A stretch of 64,000 nt of DNA from GAS188 sp035949255 (lineage in GTDB: Bacteria; Pseudomonadota; Alphaproteobacteria; Rhizobiales; Beijerinckiaceae): positions 4,180-68,179 of the forward strand of contig DASZIL010000075.1 of NCBI GenBank assembly GCA_035949255.1. The letters run 5' to 3'. The notes under the pieces were generated by a model that made no database searches, was not told the DNA's origin, and saw only the letters and a list, made by a program, of their open reading frames with translations. This document shows positions 49,279 through 57,002 of this stretch, piece by piece. The number at the start of each line of letters is the position of its first letter. Position 1 is the stretch's first letter. The position numbers and the translations under genes were made by a program.

Positions 49279-50484
49279 TCAAAGTCCTAGGATCTGCTTG
49301 GCGATGATGTTGCGCTGGATCTCATTCGAGCCGCCATAGATCGTCACTTTGCGGGTGTTGAAATAGGTGGGCGCGGCAAGCCGCATCCATTCCGGCGCGA
49401 TCTCGTCCTCGTTATGGCCGAGCGGGGCGTCGAGGTTTTCGCCGACGAGGCCATGCGGCCCGGCGGCCTGCAAGGTGAGCTCGGTGATCCGCTGCTGCAA
49501 CTCGGTGCCGCGCAGCTTGAGCACGGAGGAAGCGGGATCGGGCTTTCCCTTGCCGTTCTTATGCTCATTGGCGAGAACCCGCAATTGCGTGATCTCGAGC
49601 GCCTTCAGCTCGATCTCGAGATCGGCGAGCTTATCGGCGAAGCCTTGATCCTCGATGAGCGGGCGCCCGCTCTCCGTGACCTCCGACGCGAGCCTCTTCA
49701 GCCGGCGCAGCCTTTCCTTGGTGGCACCGATGCGCGCGGTGTTCACCCGTTCGTTCGACAAAAGGAATTTGGCGCAATCCCAACCGCGATTTTCGACGCC
49801 GACGAGATTCTCGACCGGAACCTTCACATCGTCCAAGAAGACCTCGTTGATCTCTCGTCCGCCGTCGACGGTGACGATGGGGCGCAAGGTCACGCCCGGC
49901 GATTTCATGTCGATGAGGAGGAAGGAGATGCCTTCTTGCGGCTTTCCCGCCTGCGGATCGGTGCGGACGAGGCAGAAGATCCAATCGGCATATTGCGCAT
50001 AGGTCGTCCAGGTCTTCTGGCCGTTGACGATGTATTGATCACCATCACGGCGCGCCGCCGTCTTCAGCGAGGCGAGGTCCGAGCCCGAGCCGGGCTCGGA
50101 GAAACCCTGGCACCACCAATCGTCGAGATTGGCGATGCGCGGCAGGAATTTCTTCTTCTGCTCTTGCGTGCCGAAAGTGATGATCACCGGGCCCACCATA
50201 TAGACGCCGAAGGCGAGCGGCTCGGGCGCCGGATGGGCCTGCACCTCCTCGCGAAAGATGTGGCGCTTGATGATGCTCCAGCCCGTGCCGCCGAATTCCG
50301 CGGGCCAATCGACGGTCGCCCAGCCTTTCTTGTTGAGGATACGCTGCCAGGCGACGATCTGCTCCTTCGAGGGGCGATGGCCGGCCACCATCGCGGCATG
50401 CGTCTCCTTGTCGAGATTGGCGGCGATGAAGGAGCGGACCTCCTGCCGGAACTCCTGTTCCTCGGGCGTGAAGCGCAAATCCAT
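49279..50484 (-). CDS. Acyl-CoA dehydrogenase, PimC-like large subunit
   Basis: A 401-residue acyl-CoA dehydrogenase starting MDLRFTPEEQEFRQEVRSFI, with GGAGG-type site GGGAGG five bases upstream. The FAD site is WWCQGFSEPGSGSDLASLKT, followed by RRDGDQYIVNGQKTWTTYAQ, and the end is TIYGGSNEIQRNIIAKQILG. It resembles the large subunit of pimeloyl-CoA dehydrogenase, which oxidises dicarboxylyl-CoAs. With the following PimD-like gene it should form a heteromer. The open frame continues upstream into a heptad repeat, but those codons are not part of the gene. Confidence 0.87.
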   Translation of the reverse strand: MDLRFTPEEQEFRQEVRSFIAANLDKETHAAMVAGHRPSKEQIVAWQRILNKKGWATVDWPAEFGGTGWSIIKRHIFREEVQAHPAPEPLAFGVYMVGPVIITFGTQEQKKKFLPRIANLDDWWCQGFSEPGSGSDLASLKTAARRDGDQYIVNGQKTWTTYAQYADWIFCLVRTDPQAGKPQEGISFLLIDMKSPGVTLRPIVTVDGGREINEVFLDDVKVPVENLVGVENRGWDCAKFLLSNERVNTARIGATKERLRRLKRLASEVTESGRPLIEDQGFADKLADLEIELKALEITQLRVLANEHKNGKGKPDPASSVLKLRGTELQQRITELTLQAAGPHGLVGENLDAPLGHNEDEIAPEWMRLAAPTYFNTRKVTIYGGSNEIQRNIIAKQILGL

Positions 50485-50584
50485 CCCATCCTCCCGGCCT
50501 TGGGCGACGAGCGCACTTGCGTGCTCGCCGCGCTCGTTCGACATAAGCCGATCCGTCGAGCGATGGCAAACGCTTACGGGGGAA

Positions 50585-50691
50585 GCGAGTAGCGAGTAGG
50601 GAATAGGGAATAGTGAGGAGTGAGGAGGGTAACCGAGTTGGGACGCATTCCCTTCGCTCTTCACTCTTCACTCTTCACTCTTCACTCTTCA
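50585..50691. repeat. Heptad-type repeat between the thioesterase and acyl-CoA dehydrogenase genes (locus 4)
   Basis: The left part is GCGAGTAGCGAGTAG then GGAATAGGGAATAGTGAGGA; the right part is five near-perfect copies of TCTTCAC (about 50652-50691). On the minus strand the right part reads GTGAAGAGTGAAGAGTGA and supplies the last codons and stop of the thioesterase gene. The GCGAGTAGCGAGTAG block recurs exactly at 62051-62065. This copy lies between co-directional genes, unlike loci 1-3. Confidence 0.8.
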
Positions 50692-51070
50692 CCGGCCGAA
50701 CCGGCTTGAAGAGGCCGCTCCCCTTGGCGACGAGCTCGCCGCTTTCCGTCCTCACCTCGCCTTCGCAGAAGATCACGGAGCGACCCGCGCGCACCACGCG
50801 GCCTTCCCCGACGAGGACGCCGCGGCCTGGCTGGATGAAGCTCGTCTGCATGTCGAGCGTCATGACCGGCAGATCGGCGTGGCGTCGCGCCGAAGAGCCC
50901 ATGGCGATGTCGAGGAGGGTGCAAGTGACGCCGCCATGCGCCATGCCGATATTGTTGAGATGCTGAGGCGCGAGCACAAGCCGAAGCAGCGTCCGCCCGT
51001 CCGGAGTCTCGAGAGCCTCGATGCCGCAATGGCTGGCAAAGGGAATTTCAACTCCGAAAATTGGCATCAT
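50675..51070 (-). CDS. PaaI-family hotdog thioesterase
   Basis: A 131-residue hotdog-fold acyl-CoA thioesterase. The core is HLNNIGMAHGGVTCTLLDIA, where the HGG turn and the following helix Asp form the catalytic region, then LDMQTSFIQPGRGVLVGEGR and AGRSVIFCEGEVRTESGELV. It starts at the tandem ATG 51068-51070/51065-51067 behind GAGAGAG. The last four codons and the stop are made of the heptad repeat. It precedes the two PimC/PimD-like genes on the same strand, so it may release the acid from their acyl-CoA product, which is inference. Confidence 0.85.
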   Translation of the reverse strand: MMPIFGVEIPFASHCGIEALETPDGRTLLRLVLAPQHLNNIGMAHGGVTCTLLDIAMGSSARRHADLPVMTLDMQTSFIQPGRGVLVGEGRVVRAGRSVIFCEGEVRTESGELVAKGSGLFKPVRPVKSEE

Positions 51071-51111
51071 CTCTCTCGTGGATTTGGCGGCGCGCGGGAA
51101 GCTCGACGGCG

Positions 51112-52002
51112 CTAGCCGATGATCAGGGTGGCCCAGCGTTCGATGAGGTAGCGCCGCTCGAGGTGGAGGCCTTGTCGCGCGAAGGCCGAAAGCGCGGCTG
51201 CGACATCCGCTTCCAGCAAGCCCGAGACGACGAGCTTGCCTTTCGCGGACAAGGCGCCGGCGAGAGCAGGCGAAAGCTGCGCGAGCGGTCTTGCGAGGAT
51301 GTTGGCGAGAATGAGATCGAAGCTCGAGGGCCGGGCGGCGAGCGGGTGGCGCAGGCCCGGCGCGCAATAAAGGCGAAGACGGGAGGCGACGCCGTTCCGG
51401 CGTGCGTTCTCGCGCGCCACCTCGGTGGCGACGGGGTCGATGTCGCCGGCGATGATCTCACTTCGCAGCGCCTTGGCGGCGGCGATCGCGAGAACGCCCG
51501 TGCCGGTGCCCACATCCAGCACACGCGCCGGACGGCTTTGCTTGATGATCGAATCGAGCGCCAACAGGCAGCCTCGCGTGGTGCCGTGATGGCCGGTGCC
51601 GAAGGCGAGCGAGGCCTCGATCTCGATGCCGATGTCGTTGGCGTGCGCGAAAGCTCGATCATGCGCGCCATGCACGAGGAAGCGTCCCGCGCGAATGGGC
51701 TTCAGCCCTTCAAGGCTCGCCGCGACCCAGTCCTTGGCGGCGAGCGCCTCGAAACGCATGGAACTTGCGGCTGCTTTGCCGGCGACGAGCGCAACGAGGT
51801 CGCGGACCGCCTTCTCGTCAGGCTCTTCGGCAAAATAAATCTCGACGAGCCAGGTTCCATCCTTCTGCTCGAAGGCAGCGACCGCGGAATTTTCCGGATC
51901 GAAGACCTCGGCGAGCGCATCGGTAAGCGTGCGCGCCCGATCTTGCGTCGTCGAAAGACGCAAGATCGCCGTGATTTTGTGGGGAATGAGGCCTTCTCGC
52001 AT
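51112..52002 (-). CDS. prmA: Ribosomal protein L11 methyltransferase
   Basis: PrmA trimethylates ribosomal protein L11. The 296-residue protein has an N-terminal substrate-recognition domain and the catalytic domain with LAFGTGHHGTTRGCLLALD, the AdoMet motif VLDVGTGTGVLAIAAAKAL, GDIDPVATEVARENARRNG and the NPPY-like LILANILARPL. The motifs are complete. It lies 41 bases upstream of the thioesterase and may head the minus-strand run that ends with ctpA; the toxin-antitoxin island begins 119 bases upstream of it. Confidence 0.93.
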   Translation of the reverse strand: MREGLIPHKITAILRLSTTQDRARTLTDALAEVFDPENSAVAAFEQKDGTWLVEIYFAEEPDEKAVRDLVALVAGKAAASSMRFEALAAKDWVAASLEGLKPIRAGRFLVHGAHDRAFAHANDIGIEIEASLAFGTGHHGTTRGCLLALDSIIKQSRPARVLDVGTGTGVLAIAAAKALRSEIIAGDIDPVATEVARENARRNGVASRLRLYCAPGLRHPLAARPSSFDLILANILARPLAQLSPALAGALSAKGKLVVSGLLEADVAAALSAFARQGLHLERRYLIERWATLIIG

Positions 52003-52121
52003 GAGAGCGGCTTAGCGCGGCGCCTCGAAACCGCAAGGTGTCAGCAGCGGTCATCCCCAGCGCGGCGCAACGCCCAATCATGAATCAGAACGACGATTCC
52101 GGCGACGGACCGGGAACATGT

Positions 52122-52463
52122 TCACGCCGCCTTGGCTCGCCGCTGCCCCCGCGATTTCCTTTGCGCGAGACCAGCCTCCCGGATCACCAGCTTCGGCTCG
52201 CGCGCGAGAATTCGTATGAGCATTCCGGCCGCCCCGGAGGGAATGCGCTCACCACGCTCCCATTTACGCACCGTGCCGAGTGAGGCGCCAGTGACCTTGG
52301 CGAATTCTTCCTGCGTCAGACCCGCCTTCAATCTCGTCGCGCCAACGAAGCTGCGATCGACCTTGACGCGGTGCTCGCGAGCGGCGGGGCTCGCTTTGCC
52401 CTTGGCGTATGACAAAGCATCATTGAGCCCAGCCATCAGTCCCTCGAAATCCTTCCTGTTCAT
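52122..52463 (-). CDS. XRE-family antitoxin (NadS/HigA-2-like)
   Basis: A 113-residue helix-turn-helix antitoxin. The N-terminal MNRKDFEGLMAGLNDALSYA binds the toxin in this family. The DNA-binding part is RLKAGLTQEEFAKVTGASLG then TVRKWERGERIPSGAAGMLI. GATAGG four to five bases before the ATG (52461-52463) supports the start. It follows the toxin gene by four bases, in the toxin-first order typical of this type. The palindromes at 52826-52840 and 52858-52873 are the likely operators. Confidence 0.87.
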   Translation of the reverse strand: MNRKDFEGLMAGLNDALSYAKGKASPAAREHRVKVDRSFVGATRLKAGLTQEEFAKVTGASLGTVRKWERGERIPSGAAGMLIRILAREPKLVIREAGLAQRKSRGQRRAKAA

Positions 52464-52467
52464 CGGC

Positions 52468-52815
52468 CTATCTCCCGTATTGGCCCCGTATGGCATCGGT
52501 GAGCGCTTTGGCAGCTTTGCGCTGCTTCTGATCAAGATCTTTCCGATCATTCTTGGCGTATGCGGCGATCAAGAAGACCGGCATGCCGCTGTCGCAAAAG
52601 AAGGTGATGATCCTGCCGCCTCCGCGTTTCCCACGACCCCGCAACGGAACGCGAAGCTTCCGCAATCCGCCGCTCCCTTGGATCAGGTCTCCTGCCTGCG
52701 GGGTTGATGCGACCTTGTTGATAACGGCCGTCCTTTCGGACTCGTTCATCATGCCCGCCGCCATTGCAAGATAGGGCTCCGTTTCGACGACCGTTATGAG
52801 GGAAAACGCCAGCAC
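52468..52815 (-). CDS. RelE/HigB-2-type toxin
   Basis: A toxin of about 115 residues, RelE-like, partner of the XRE antitoxin. The diagnostic segment is GDLIQGSGGLRKLRVPLRGR, then GKRGGGRIITFFCDSGMPVF and LIAAYAKNDRKDLDQKQRKA. Family members cleave mRNA on the ribosome. The start is uncertain: GTG 52815 gives the normal beginning MLAFSLITVVETEPYLAMA, while a TTG at 52833 lies inside the operator palindrome. All conserved basic residues appear present, so it is probably active. Confidence 0.87.
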   Translation of the reverse strand: MLAFSLITVVETEPYLAMAAGMMNESERTAVINKVASTPQAGDLIQGSGGLRKLRVPLRGRGKRGGGRIITFFCDSGMPVFLIAAYAKNDRKDLDQKQRKAAKALTDAIRGQYGR

Positions 52816-52825
52816 ATGAGGTATA

Positions 52826-52873
52826 TACCCCAAAGGGGTAGATTCGACAAATGCTGGAATACCGAGGGGTATT
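52826..52873. promoter_or_regulatory. Two palindromic operator-like sites upstream of the HigB-2-type toxin gene
   Basis: TACCCCAAAGGGGTA (52826-52840) is a perfect palindrome with a three-base centre, and AATACCGAGGGGTATT (52858-52873) is a second with the same TACC...GGTA half sites. They lie 18 bases apart, just upstream of the toxin start, where autoregulating antitoxins bind. The first overlaps or abuts the translation start region. Confidence 0.65.
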
Positions 52874-52922
52874 TGGAAATGAGATAACTCGGTCGCCAGA
52901 TACTTCCTCGTGCCCTAACCTC

Positions 52923-53222
52923 TCATTCGTTCTGCCATGCCGACGGCTTACCCTGCGATTCGTGAAACACTCGGAGGATTTCGATCCGTTCGTTCACGAC
53001 CCGATATGGCAGGAGATAGGGAAGTTGCGCCACCCGCAGCTCGTGGACACCATCGGTGCTGTCGGATGGGTGCCCGAGATAGGGGTGATCAATCAAATTC
53101 GAGGCGCCATGAACAATGCGTTGCACGATGCGGGTCGCCACATCCTTGCTCGCGACGCCCTGGTAATAGGCGAAAATCGACAAGAGATCGCGCTGGGCAA
53201 AGGAGAGCCAGACGATTTTCAC
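52923..53222 (-). CDS. parE: ParE/RelE-type toxin
   Basis: A 99-residue ParE-like toxin beginning MKIVWLSFAQRDLLSIFAYY. Conserved text is ATRIVQRIVHGASNLIDHPY, LGHPSDSTDGVHELRVAQLP and YLLPYRVVNERIEILRVFHE, complete for the family. ParE toxins poison gyrase; RelE relatives act on mRNA, and fold resemblance alone does not decide between them. It follows its antitoxin gene by 15 bases, in antitoxin-first order, and lies upstream of the second module on the same strand. Confidence 0.88.
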   Translation of the reverse strand: MKIVWLSFAQRDLLSIFAYYQGVASKDVATRIVQRIVHGASNLIDHPYLGHPSDSTDGVHELRVAQLPYLLPYRVVNERIEILRVFHESQGKPSAWQNE

Positions 53223-53237
53223 AATCGCCTGCTCGGA

Positions 53238-53510
53238 TCAACGGATGTCGGGCTTCGGCGGCGCAGTCTCACCATCGGTGCCGAGTCGGTCCGCCCAGGC
53301 CACCATCGCCTCGTGCGATAGGAACACGCCCTTGTCGGCCTCCTTGATGGCCTCGTGCAGCTCCTTGGCGCGCCAAGCATTTTTCTTGACGTAATCGCCG
53401 AGCGCCTCCGTCGTCAGATAGGCCTTCGAACGTTTGCTGGAACGGCTCAAATATTCAAGCTGATCCTTGAGCTTCTTTGGAACGCGGACCGATAGGACCG
53501 TCGAGGCCAT
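53238..53510 (-). CDS. parD: ParD-like ribbon-helix-helix antitoxin
   Basis: A 90-residue antitoxin. The N-terminal ribbon-helix-helix is STVLSVRVPKKLKDQLEYLS then RSSKRSKAYLTTEALGDYVK, and the C-terminal toxin-wrapping region is AKELHEAIKEADKGVFLSHE and AMVAWADRLG. The ATG at 53508-53510 is chosen; another in-frame ATG at 53534 would add eight residues but lies inside the palindromic operator. The antitoxin is expected to neutralise the downstream ParE-like toxin and repress the operon. Confidence 0.88.
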   Translation of the reverse strand: MASTVLSVRVPKKLKDQLEYLSRSSKRSKAYLTTEALGDYVKKNAWRAKELHEAIKEADKGVFLSHEAMVAWADRLGTDGETAPPKPDIR

Positions 53511-53530
53511 GACGTTTCGCTTGCGAGTTG

Positions 53531-53552
53531 ACATATGTAGCAGATGTATACA
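53531..53552. promoter_or_regulatory. Paired 8-bp palindromes upstream of parD
   Basis: ACATATGT (53531-53538) and TGTATACA (53545-53552) are two perfect palindromes with centres 14 bases apart, located 21 bases upstream of the parD ATG in an AT-rich pocket. This fits cooperative binding of a ribbon-helix-helix repressor dimer pair and probably overlaps the promoter. Confidence 0.5.
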
Positions 53553-53708
53553 AATTCCGAACTGGGTCAAGATCGGCGACCACCGACCAACGGCCACTTG
53601 CCAAAACCGATTGCCAAATCCGAAAATTCGGTGCTGTCCCTGGAAAGGGTTAGGCAGCTGGGAGCTAACCATGAGCGCGCCCAACGACCCGACCGCAAGC
53701 CCTTGGCG

Positions 53709-53918
53709 ATGACGATGAAGCCCGAAAACGAGCCACGCAAAGCCTGCCCGATCTGCGGCAAGCCTTCCGTGAAGCCCTTCACGCCTTTCTGCTCGAAGCG
53801 TTGCGCCGATATCGATCTCGGGCGCTGGCTCAAGGGCGTCTACTCGATACCGGTCTCGGAAGCGGAAGACACCGAGGAAGGCGAGATGTCGGACGAAAGG
53901 CGAGACGAGAAGGATTGA
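53709..53918 (+). CDS. yacG: DNA gyrase inhibitor YacG (zinc-binding)
   Basis: A 69-residue protein with a single zinc site: CPICGKP near residue 13 and FCSKRCADIDLGRWLKGVYS, i.e. C-x2-C and C-x3-C. YacG binds the GyrB C-terminal region and blocks DNA binding by gyrase. The C-terminal 20 residues are acidic. No clear ribosome site marks ATG 53709 or 53715. It is usually encoded after maf in this order of bacteria; here maf is missing and the parDE module lies just upstream. Confidence 0.85.
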   Translation: MTMKPENEPRKACPICGKPSVKPFTPFCSKRCADIDLGRWLKGVYSIPVSEAEDTEEGEMSDERRDEKD

Positions 53919-53929
53919 GGGAACCCTCC

Positions 53930-55099
53930 TTGCCTCGTTTCTCCGCCCTGACGAGATTCGTTCTCCTCTACGCGGCGCTCTATTCCGCTTTCGGGGTGGC
54001 CTCCCCTTTCCTGCCAGCCTTCATCAGCAGTCGAGGCCTCGATGCCGAGGAGGTCGCCATCTTGCTGGCCTCGGGGACGGCAATCAGGCTCGTCGCGGGG
54101 CCGCTTGCGGGCCGGCTCGCGGATCGTCACCGCTTATGGAGCCGGGTGCTCGCTGGCTGCGCGGCCGGCGCCGGAGCATGTGCCCTCCTCTATCTGCCGG
54201 CCCAAGGTCTCTTGCTGCTGCTCCCCATCGCGCTGGCGCAAGCGTCTCTTTTGGCGCCGCTCGCGCCGCTTTCGGACGCGCTTGCGCTCTCAGCCTCGGC
54301 GAGCTCCAAGACGGAATCGGGCGCGAGGCCTTTCCAATATGGCTGGGTGCGCGGCACGGGCTCCGCGGCGTTCGTCGCCGGCTCCCTTCTCGCGGGCGAA
54401 GCCGCGCGCCCATTCGGGCTCGTGGTGACCATTTGGCTCAACGCCGCCTTGCTTGGCGCCGCTGCTCTTTGCGCGCTCCCGCTGCCGAACATCGTCCAGC
54501 GCTCGTCCGAAACCGCCCAGCAAGACCGCCGGAGCGGCGTTCTGACCTTGCTGCGGATTCCTATTTTTCGCCGGCTTATGCTGACGGCCGCCCTGGTGCT
54601 CGGCAGTCACGCGATGCACGACAGCTTCGCGGTGATCAGCTGGAACGTGGCAGGCATCGATACGGGAACCGCAAGCCTCATCTGGTCGGGATCGGTCGCC
54701 GCCGAGGTGGTGATGTTCTTCCTACTCGGTCCCACCCTCATCGAGCGTCTCGGGCCCGGACGGGCCGCCGCTCTCGCGGCGGCGGCCGGCGTGCTGCGCT
54801 GGGCCGTTCTGGCGGTGAGCACGCAAATCGTCGCGCTTTCGCTCGTCGAGCCGCTGCACGGCTTCACCTTCGCGCTTTTCCATCTCGCCTGCATGCGGGT
54901 GATCGTCGACAACGTGCCGAGGCATCTCGCCGCGACCGCCCAGGCGCTTTACGGCACCTTTGCCGCGGGCGCCGCGAACGCCATGCTGACGCTTGCCTCT
55001 GGCTGGCTCTACGCGAATTTCGGCGTCGGCGGGTTCTGGGCCATGGCGGCGCTGTGTGCCGCGGCCCTGCCGGCCGCCCTCAGCCTCGGGCGCTCCTGA
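53930..55099 (+). CDS. MFS transporter (MFS_1-like, HcaT/LacY-type)
   Basis: A 389-residue transporter with 12 predicted membrane helices, beginning RFVLLYAALYSAFGVASPFL. It shows the MFS loop GPLAGRLADRHRLWSRVLAG after helix 2 and the half-repeat region after the cytoplasmic loop RRSGVLTLLRIPIFRRLMLT. PFQYGWVRGTGSAAFVAGSL resembles the phenylpropionate/nucleoside-proton symporter subgroup. No substrate is evident. The likely start is TTG 53930, with GAGGG seven to eight bases upstream and 11 bases after the yacG stop; a longer start would overlap yacG entirely. Confidence 0.82.
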   Translation: MPRFSALTRFVLLYAALYSAFGVASPFLPAFISSRGLDAEEVAILLASGTAIRLVAGPLAGRLADRHRLWSRVLAGCAAGAGACALLYLPAQGLLLLLPIALAQASLLAPLAPLSDALALSASASSKTESGARPFQYGWVRGTGSAAFVAGSLLAGEAARPFGLVVTIWLNAALLGAAALCALPLPNIVQRSSETAQQDRRSGVLTLLRIPIFRRLMLTAALVLGSHAMHDSFAVISWNVAGIDTGTASLIWSGSVAAEVVMFFLLGPTLIERLGPGRAAALAAAAGVLRWAVLAVSTQIVALSLVEPLHGFTFALFHLACMRVIVDNVPRHLAATAQALYGTFAAGAANAMLTLASGWLYANFGVGGFWAMAALCAAALPAALSLGRS

Positions 55100-55115
55100 T
55101 TCCGTCGTGGAGGGT

Positions 55116-57002
55116 CTAGGCGGCGCGACGCTTCGGCGCCGCCGGGGCATTCTCGTCGAAGAGCTCGGCGAGTTTCTCGGTCATGACGCCGCCGAGCTCT
55201 TCGGCATCGACGATGGTCACGGCGCGGCGATAATAGCGGGTCACGTCATGGCCGATGCCGATGGCGATGAGCTCGACCGGGGAGCGCGTCTCGATCTCCT
55301 CGATCACATGGCGCAAGTGCCGCTCGAGATAATTGCCGGGATTCACCGACAAGGTGGAATCATCGACGGGCGCGCCGTCCGAGATCATCATCAAGATGCG
55401 CCGCTGCTCGGGCCGATGCACGAGGCGCCGGTGCGCCCAGTCGAGCGCTTCTCCGTCGATGTTCTCCTTGAGCAGCCCCTCGCGCATCATCAGCCCGAGG
55501 TTCTTGCGCGCCCGTCGCCAGGGCGCGTCGGCCGCCTTGTAGATGATGTGGCGCAGATCGTTGAGCCGTCCCGGATTGGCGGGCTTGCCCGATTGCAGCC
55601 AGGCCTCGCGCGACAAGCCGCCCTTCCAGGCGCGCGTCGTGAAGCCGAGGATCTCGACCTTGACGCCGCAGCGCTCGAGCGTGCGCGCCAGGATATCGGC
55701 GCAAGTCGCCGCGACGGTGATCGGCCGGCCGCGCATCGAGCCCGAATTGTCGAGCAGCAGCGTCACCACGGTGTCGCGGAAATTCGTGTCCTTCTCCTGC
55801 TTGAAGGAGAGCGGCTGAAACGGATCGATGATGACGCGCGGCAGGCGGGACGCGTCGAGCATGCCCTCTTCGAGATCGAACTCCCAGGAGCGGTTCTGCT
55901 GCGCCAAGAGCCGGCGCTGCAGCCGGTTCGCGAGGCGGGCCACGACGCCTTGCAGATTCTGCACCTGCTTGTCGAGATAGCCGCGTAGGCGCGCGAGCTC
56001 CTCGGGATCGCATAATTCCTCGGCCGCGATCACCTCGTCGAACTTCGTGAGATACGCTTTGTAATCGGGCGCGCGCCGCTCATTGGCGCCGGAAGGCGGC
56101 CGCCAAGCCTCGGAAGCCTCCTCGGAATCGGCTTCATCCGCCTCATCCGGCAATTCGCCGGAGGGCGCATCCGAATCCTCGCTCATGCCGTCCTCGAGGT
56201 CCTCGGCGGCGGCTTCACTTGATTCCATCTCGGCCTGCTCGCGCGAAGACCCCTCTTCGCTTTCCTCGCCTTCCTGCTGCTTGTTCTCCTCGGATTCCTC
56301 TTCGTCGCTCTCTTCGTTCTCCTCGCTCTCGAGCTCGGCGGCTTCGGCCATGTCGAGATGGGCGAGGACATCGCGCAGGACGCGGGCAAAGGCGCGCTGA
56401 TCGTCGATCTTGCCGTCGAGCTGATCAAGGTCGGCGCCGGCCTTTGCATCGATCTCGGCGCGCCACAGATCGACGAGCTTTCTCGCGGCGGGCGGAGGAG
56501 GCTCGCCAGTGAGGCGCTCGCGCACCATGAGCGCGACCGCGTCCTCGATCGGCGCGTCGGCGCGATCGGTGATGTCCTCATATTTGGCGCCGCGGTGGTA
56601 GCGGTCCTGCAGCATGGCGGAGAGGTTCGAGGCCACGCCTTGCATGCGCTTCGCCCCGATCGCCTCGACCCGCGCCTGCTCGACCGAATCGAAGAGCGCG
56701 CGCGCTTCCGGCCCTTGCGGCGCCAGGCGCCGGTGCACGGCGGGATCGTGACAGGCAAGCTTGAGGGCCATCGAATCGGCGTGCCCGCGAAGCACCGCGA
56801 CGTCCTCGGCCGAGGGCTTACGCGGCGGCTCGGGAAGGCGCGCCTTCTCGGCGCCGAAGAGCGCCGGCTTGTCGGAAGCGTAGACGATCTCGATCTCGGG
56901 ACGGCGCGCCAAGGCGCGCATGCAGCCGGCGACCGCTTGCTTGAGCGGTTCGGTCGGGGCGGGCCTGGGAGCGCCCGGCTTGCGGTTGGAGAGGAGGGTC
57001 AT
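55116..57002 (-). CDS. cobT: Aerobic cobaltochelatase subunit CobT
   Basis: CobT is the VWA subunit of the CobNST complex that inserts cobalt into hydrogenobyrinate diamide. The 628-residue protein has an N-terminal alpha-helical region, a very acidic linker (about residues 215-300, with runs of Glu and Ser), and a C-terminal VWA domain with the full MIDAS sequence TLLLDNSGSMRGRPITVAAT, LGFTTRAWKG and ILMMISDGAPVDDSTLSVNP. The start overlaps the stop of the upstream dehalogenase gene by four bases. cobS is one gene further upstream. cobN is not in the window. Confidence 0.94.
   Translation of the reverse strand: MTLLSNRKPGAPRPAPTEPLKQAVAGCMRALARRPEIEIVYASDKPALFGAEKARLPEPPRKPSAEDVAVLRGHADSMALKLACHDPAVHRRLAPQGPEARALFDSVEQARVEAIGAKRMQGVASNLSAMLQDRYHRGAKYEDITDRADAPIEDAVALMVRERLTGEPPPPAARKLVDLWRAEIDAKAGADLDQLDGKIDDQRAFARVLRDVLAHLDMAEAAELESEENEESDEEESEENKQQEGEESEEGSSREQAEMESSEAAAEDLEDGMSEDSDAPSGELPDEADEADSEEASEAWRPPSGANERRAPDYKAYLTKFDEVIAAEELCDPEELARLRGYLDKQVQNLQGVVARLANRLQRRLLAQQNRSWEFDLEEGMLDASRLPRVIIDPFQPLSFKQEKDTNFRDTVVTLLLDNSGSMRGRPITVAATCADILARTLERCGVKVEILGFTTRAWKGGLSREAWLQSGKPANPGRLNDLRHIIYKAADAPWRRARKNLGLMMREGLLKENIDGEALDWAHRRLVHRPEQRRILMMISDGAPVDDSTLSVNPGNYLERHLRHVIEEIETRSPVELIAIGIGHDVTRYYRRAVTIVDAEELGGVMTEKLAELFDENAPAAPKRRAA

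Noticed and set aside
49279..50664. N-terminal extension of the PimC-like protein into the heptad repeat
   Set aside because: The TTCACTC strand is stop-free in every frame, so the open frame there is an effect of the repeat; the ATG at 50484 has a proper ribosome site and matches the family start.
50652..50691. CRISPR-like array
   Set aside because: The tandem TCTTCAC units are seven bases long with no spacers, so this is a simple repeat array.
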